Under the pieces are notes generated by a model. It was not told the DNA's origin. It ran no database searches and was given only the letters and a program-made list of their open reading frames with translations. A stretch of DNA of 64,000 nt from Neisseria animalis (GTDB lineage: Bacteria; Pseudomonadota; Gammaproteobacteria; Burkholderiales; Neisseriaceae): the NCBI RefSeq assembly GCF_900636515.1, contig NZ_LR134287.1, positions 124,001-188,000 of the forward strand. The letters are read 5' to 3'. This document shows, in pieces, positions 63,828 to 64,000 of this stretch (its first letter is position 1; every line of letters begins with the position of its first letter). Made by a program: the position numbers and the translations under genes.

Positions 63828-64000
63828 TGAAAGCAAATGAATTGAAAGACAAATCTGTTGAGCAATTAAATGCTGATTTGCTTGACTTATTGAAAGCACA
63901 ATTTGGCTTGCGTATGCAAAATGCAACCGGTCAATTGGGTAAATCAAGCGAATTAAAACGTGTGCGTCGCGATATTGCTCGTATTAAAACCGTTTTAACT
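63827..64000 (+). CDS. rpmC: 50S ribosomal protein L29 (3' end outside window)
   Basis: uL29 at the tunnel exit; 58 codons visible ([20 protein letters not shown]), open at the right edge. The family is about 63 residues long, so only the last few codons are missing. Confidence 0.95.
   Translation, partial: MKANELKDKSVEQLNADLLDLLKAQFGLRMQNATGQLGKSSELKRVRRDIARIKTVLT

Overview
The window comes from a chromosome of the genus Neisseria or a very close relative. The evidence is the very frequent DNA uptake sequence core (GCCGTCTGAA and an equally prominent GCCGTCTGCA form, often as inverted pairs acting as terminators), Correia-type 107-bp repeats, a ComE-like DNA-binding protein directly after an rRNA operon, the rsmB-DUF4390-ntrYX order and a near-identical second tuf gene. 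The exact species cannot be read from the sequence alone.

Layout. 1-6.3 kb: rsmB (5' end outside the window), a DUF4390 secreted protein, the NtrY/NtrX two-component pair, rsmD and a 2[4Fe-4S] ferredoxin. 6.4-20.1 kb: a classical translation/transcription block, tRNA-Tyr/Gly/Thr - tuf - tRNA-Trp - secE - nusG - rplKA - (L10 leader) rplJL - rpoBC. 20.1-28.5 kb: an accessory islet. A low-GC two-gene unit (Panacea-domain antitoxin plus small two-helix membrane protein) abuts hrpA. The hrpA gene is split in two by a low-GC insert carrying a TIR-like effector gene and the 3' remnant of its upstream partner. The C-terminal half of hrpA has also absorbed about 560 bp of intergenic repeat sequence in frame. 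28.5-47.9 kb: mainly single housekeeping genes (formate/nitrite channel, RNB exoribonuclease, mnmE, YdcF-like, arsC-like, TlpA-like lipoprotein, murA, mutS, ftsY, a DUF606 transporter, a luciferase-like oxidoreductase, pgk, an RluA-type pseudouridine synthase, a GDT1-type cation exporter and a secreted coiled-coil protein), separated by uptake-sequence hairpins and several Correia-type elements. 48.5-54.1 kb: a complete rRNA operon (16S, tRNA-Ile, tRNA-Ala, 23S, 5S) followed by comE. 54.7-64 kb: rpsL-rpsG-fusA-tuf-rpsJ and the S10 ribosomal protein cluster rplC-D-W-B-rpsS-rplV-rpsC-rplP-rpmC, the last cut by the window end.

How the genes work together. Most of the window serves gene expression: both tuf copies, the RNA polymerase core, rRNA, elongation factors, ribosomal proteins and rRNA/tRNA modification enzymes (rsmB, rsmD, mnmE, an RluA-type enzyme). 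The part most likely to hold something new is 20.9-27.0 kb. There, two unrelated low-GC putative defence or toxin modules flank the C-terminal half of hrpA, and the TIR cassette is bounded near its ends by uptake sequences and by a 10-bp inverted repeat, which suggests exchange by natural transformation. Other points of note are a response regulator (NtrX) whose AAA+ ATP-binding motif is destroyed, a 192-bp partial tandem duplication of a YdcF-like gene end, a 56-bp AT-only palindrome between rplL and rpoB, and uptake sequences translated as part of mutS, ftsY, arsC and hrpA.
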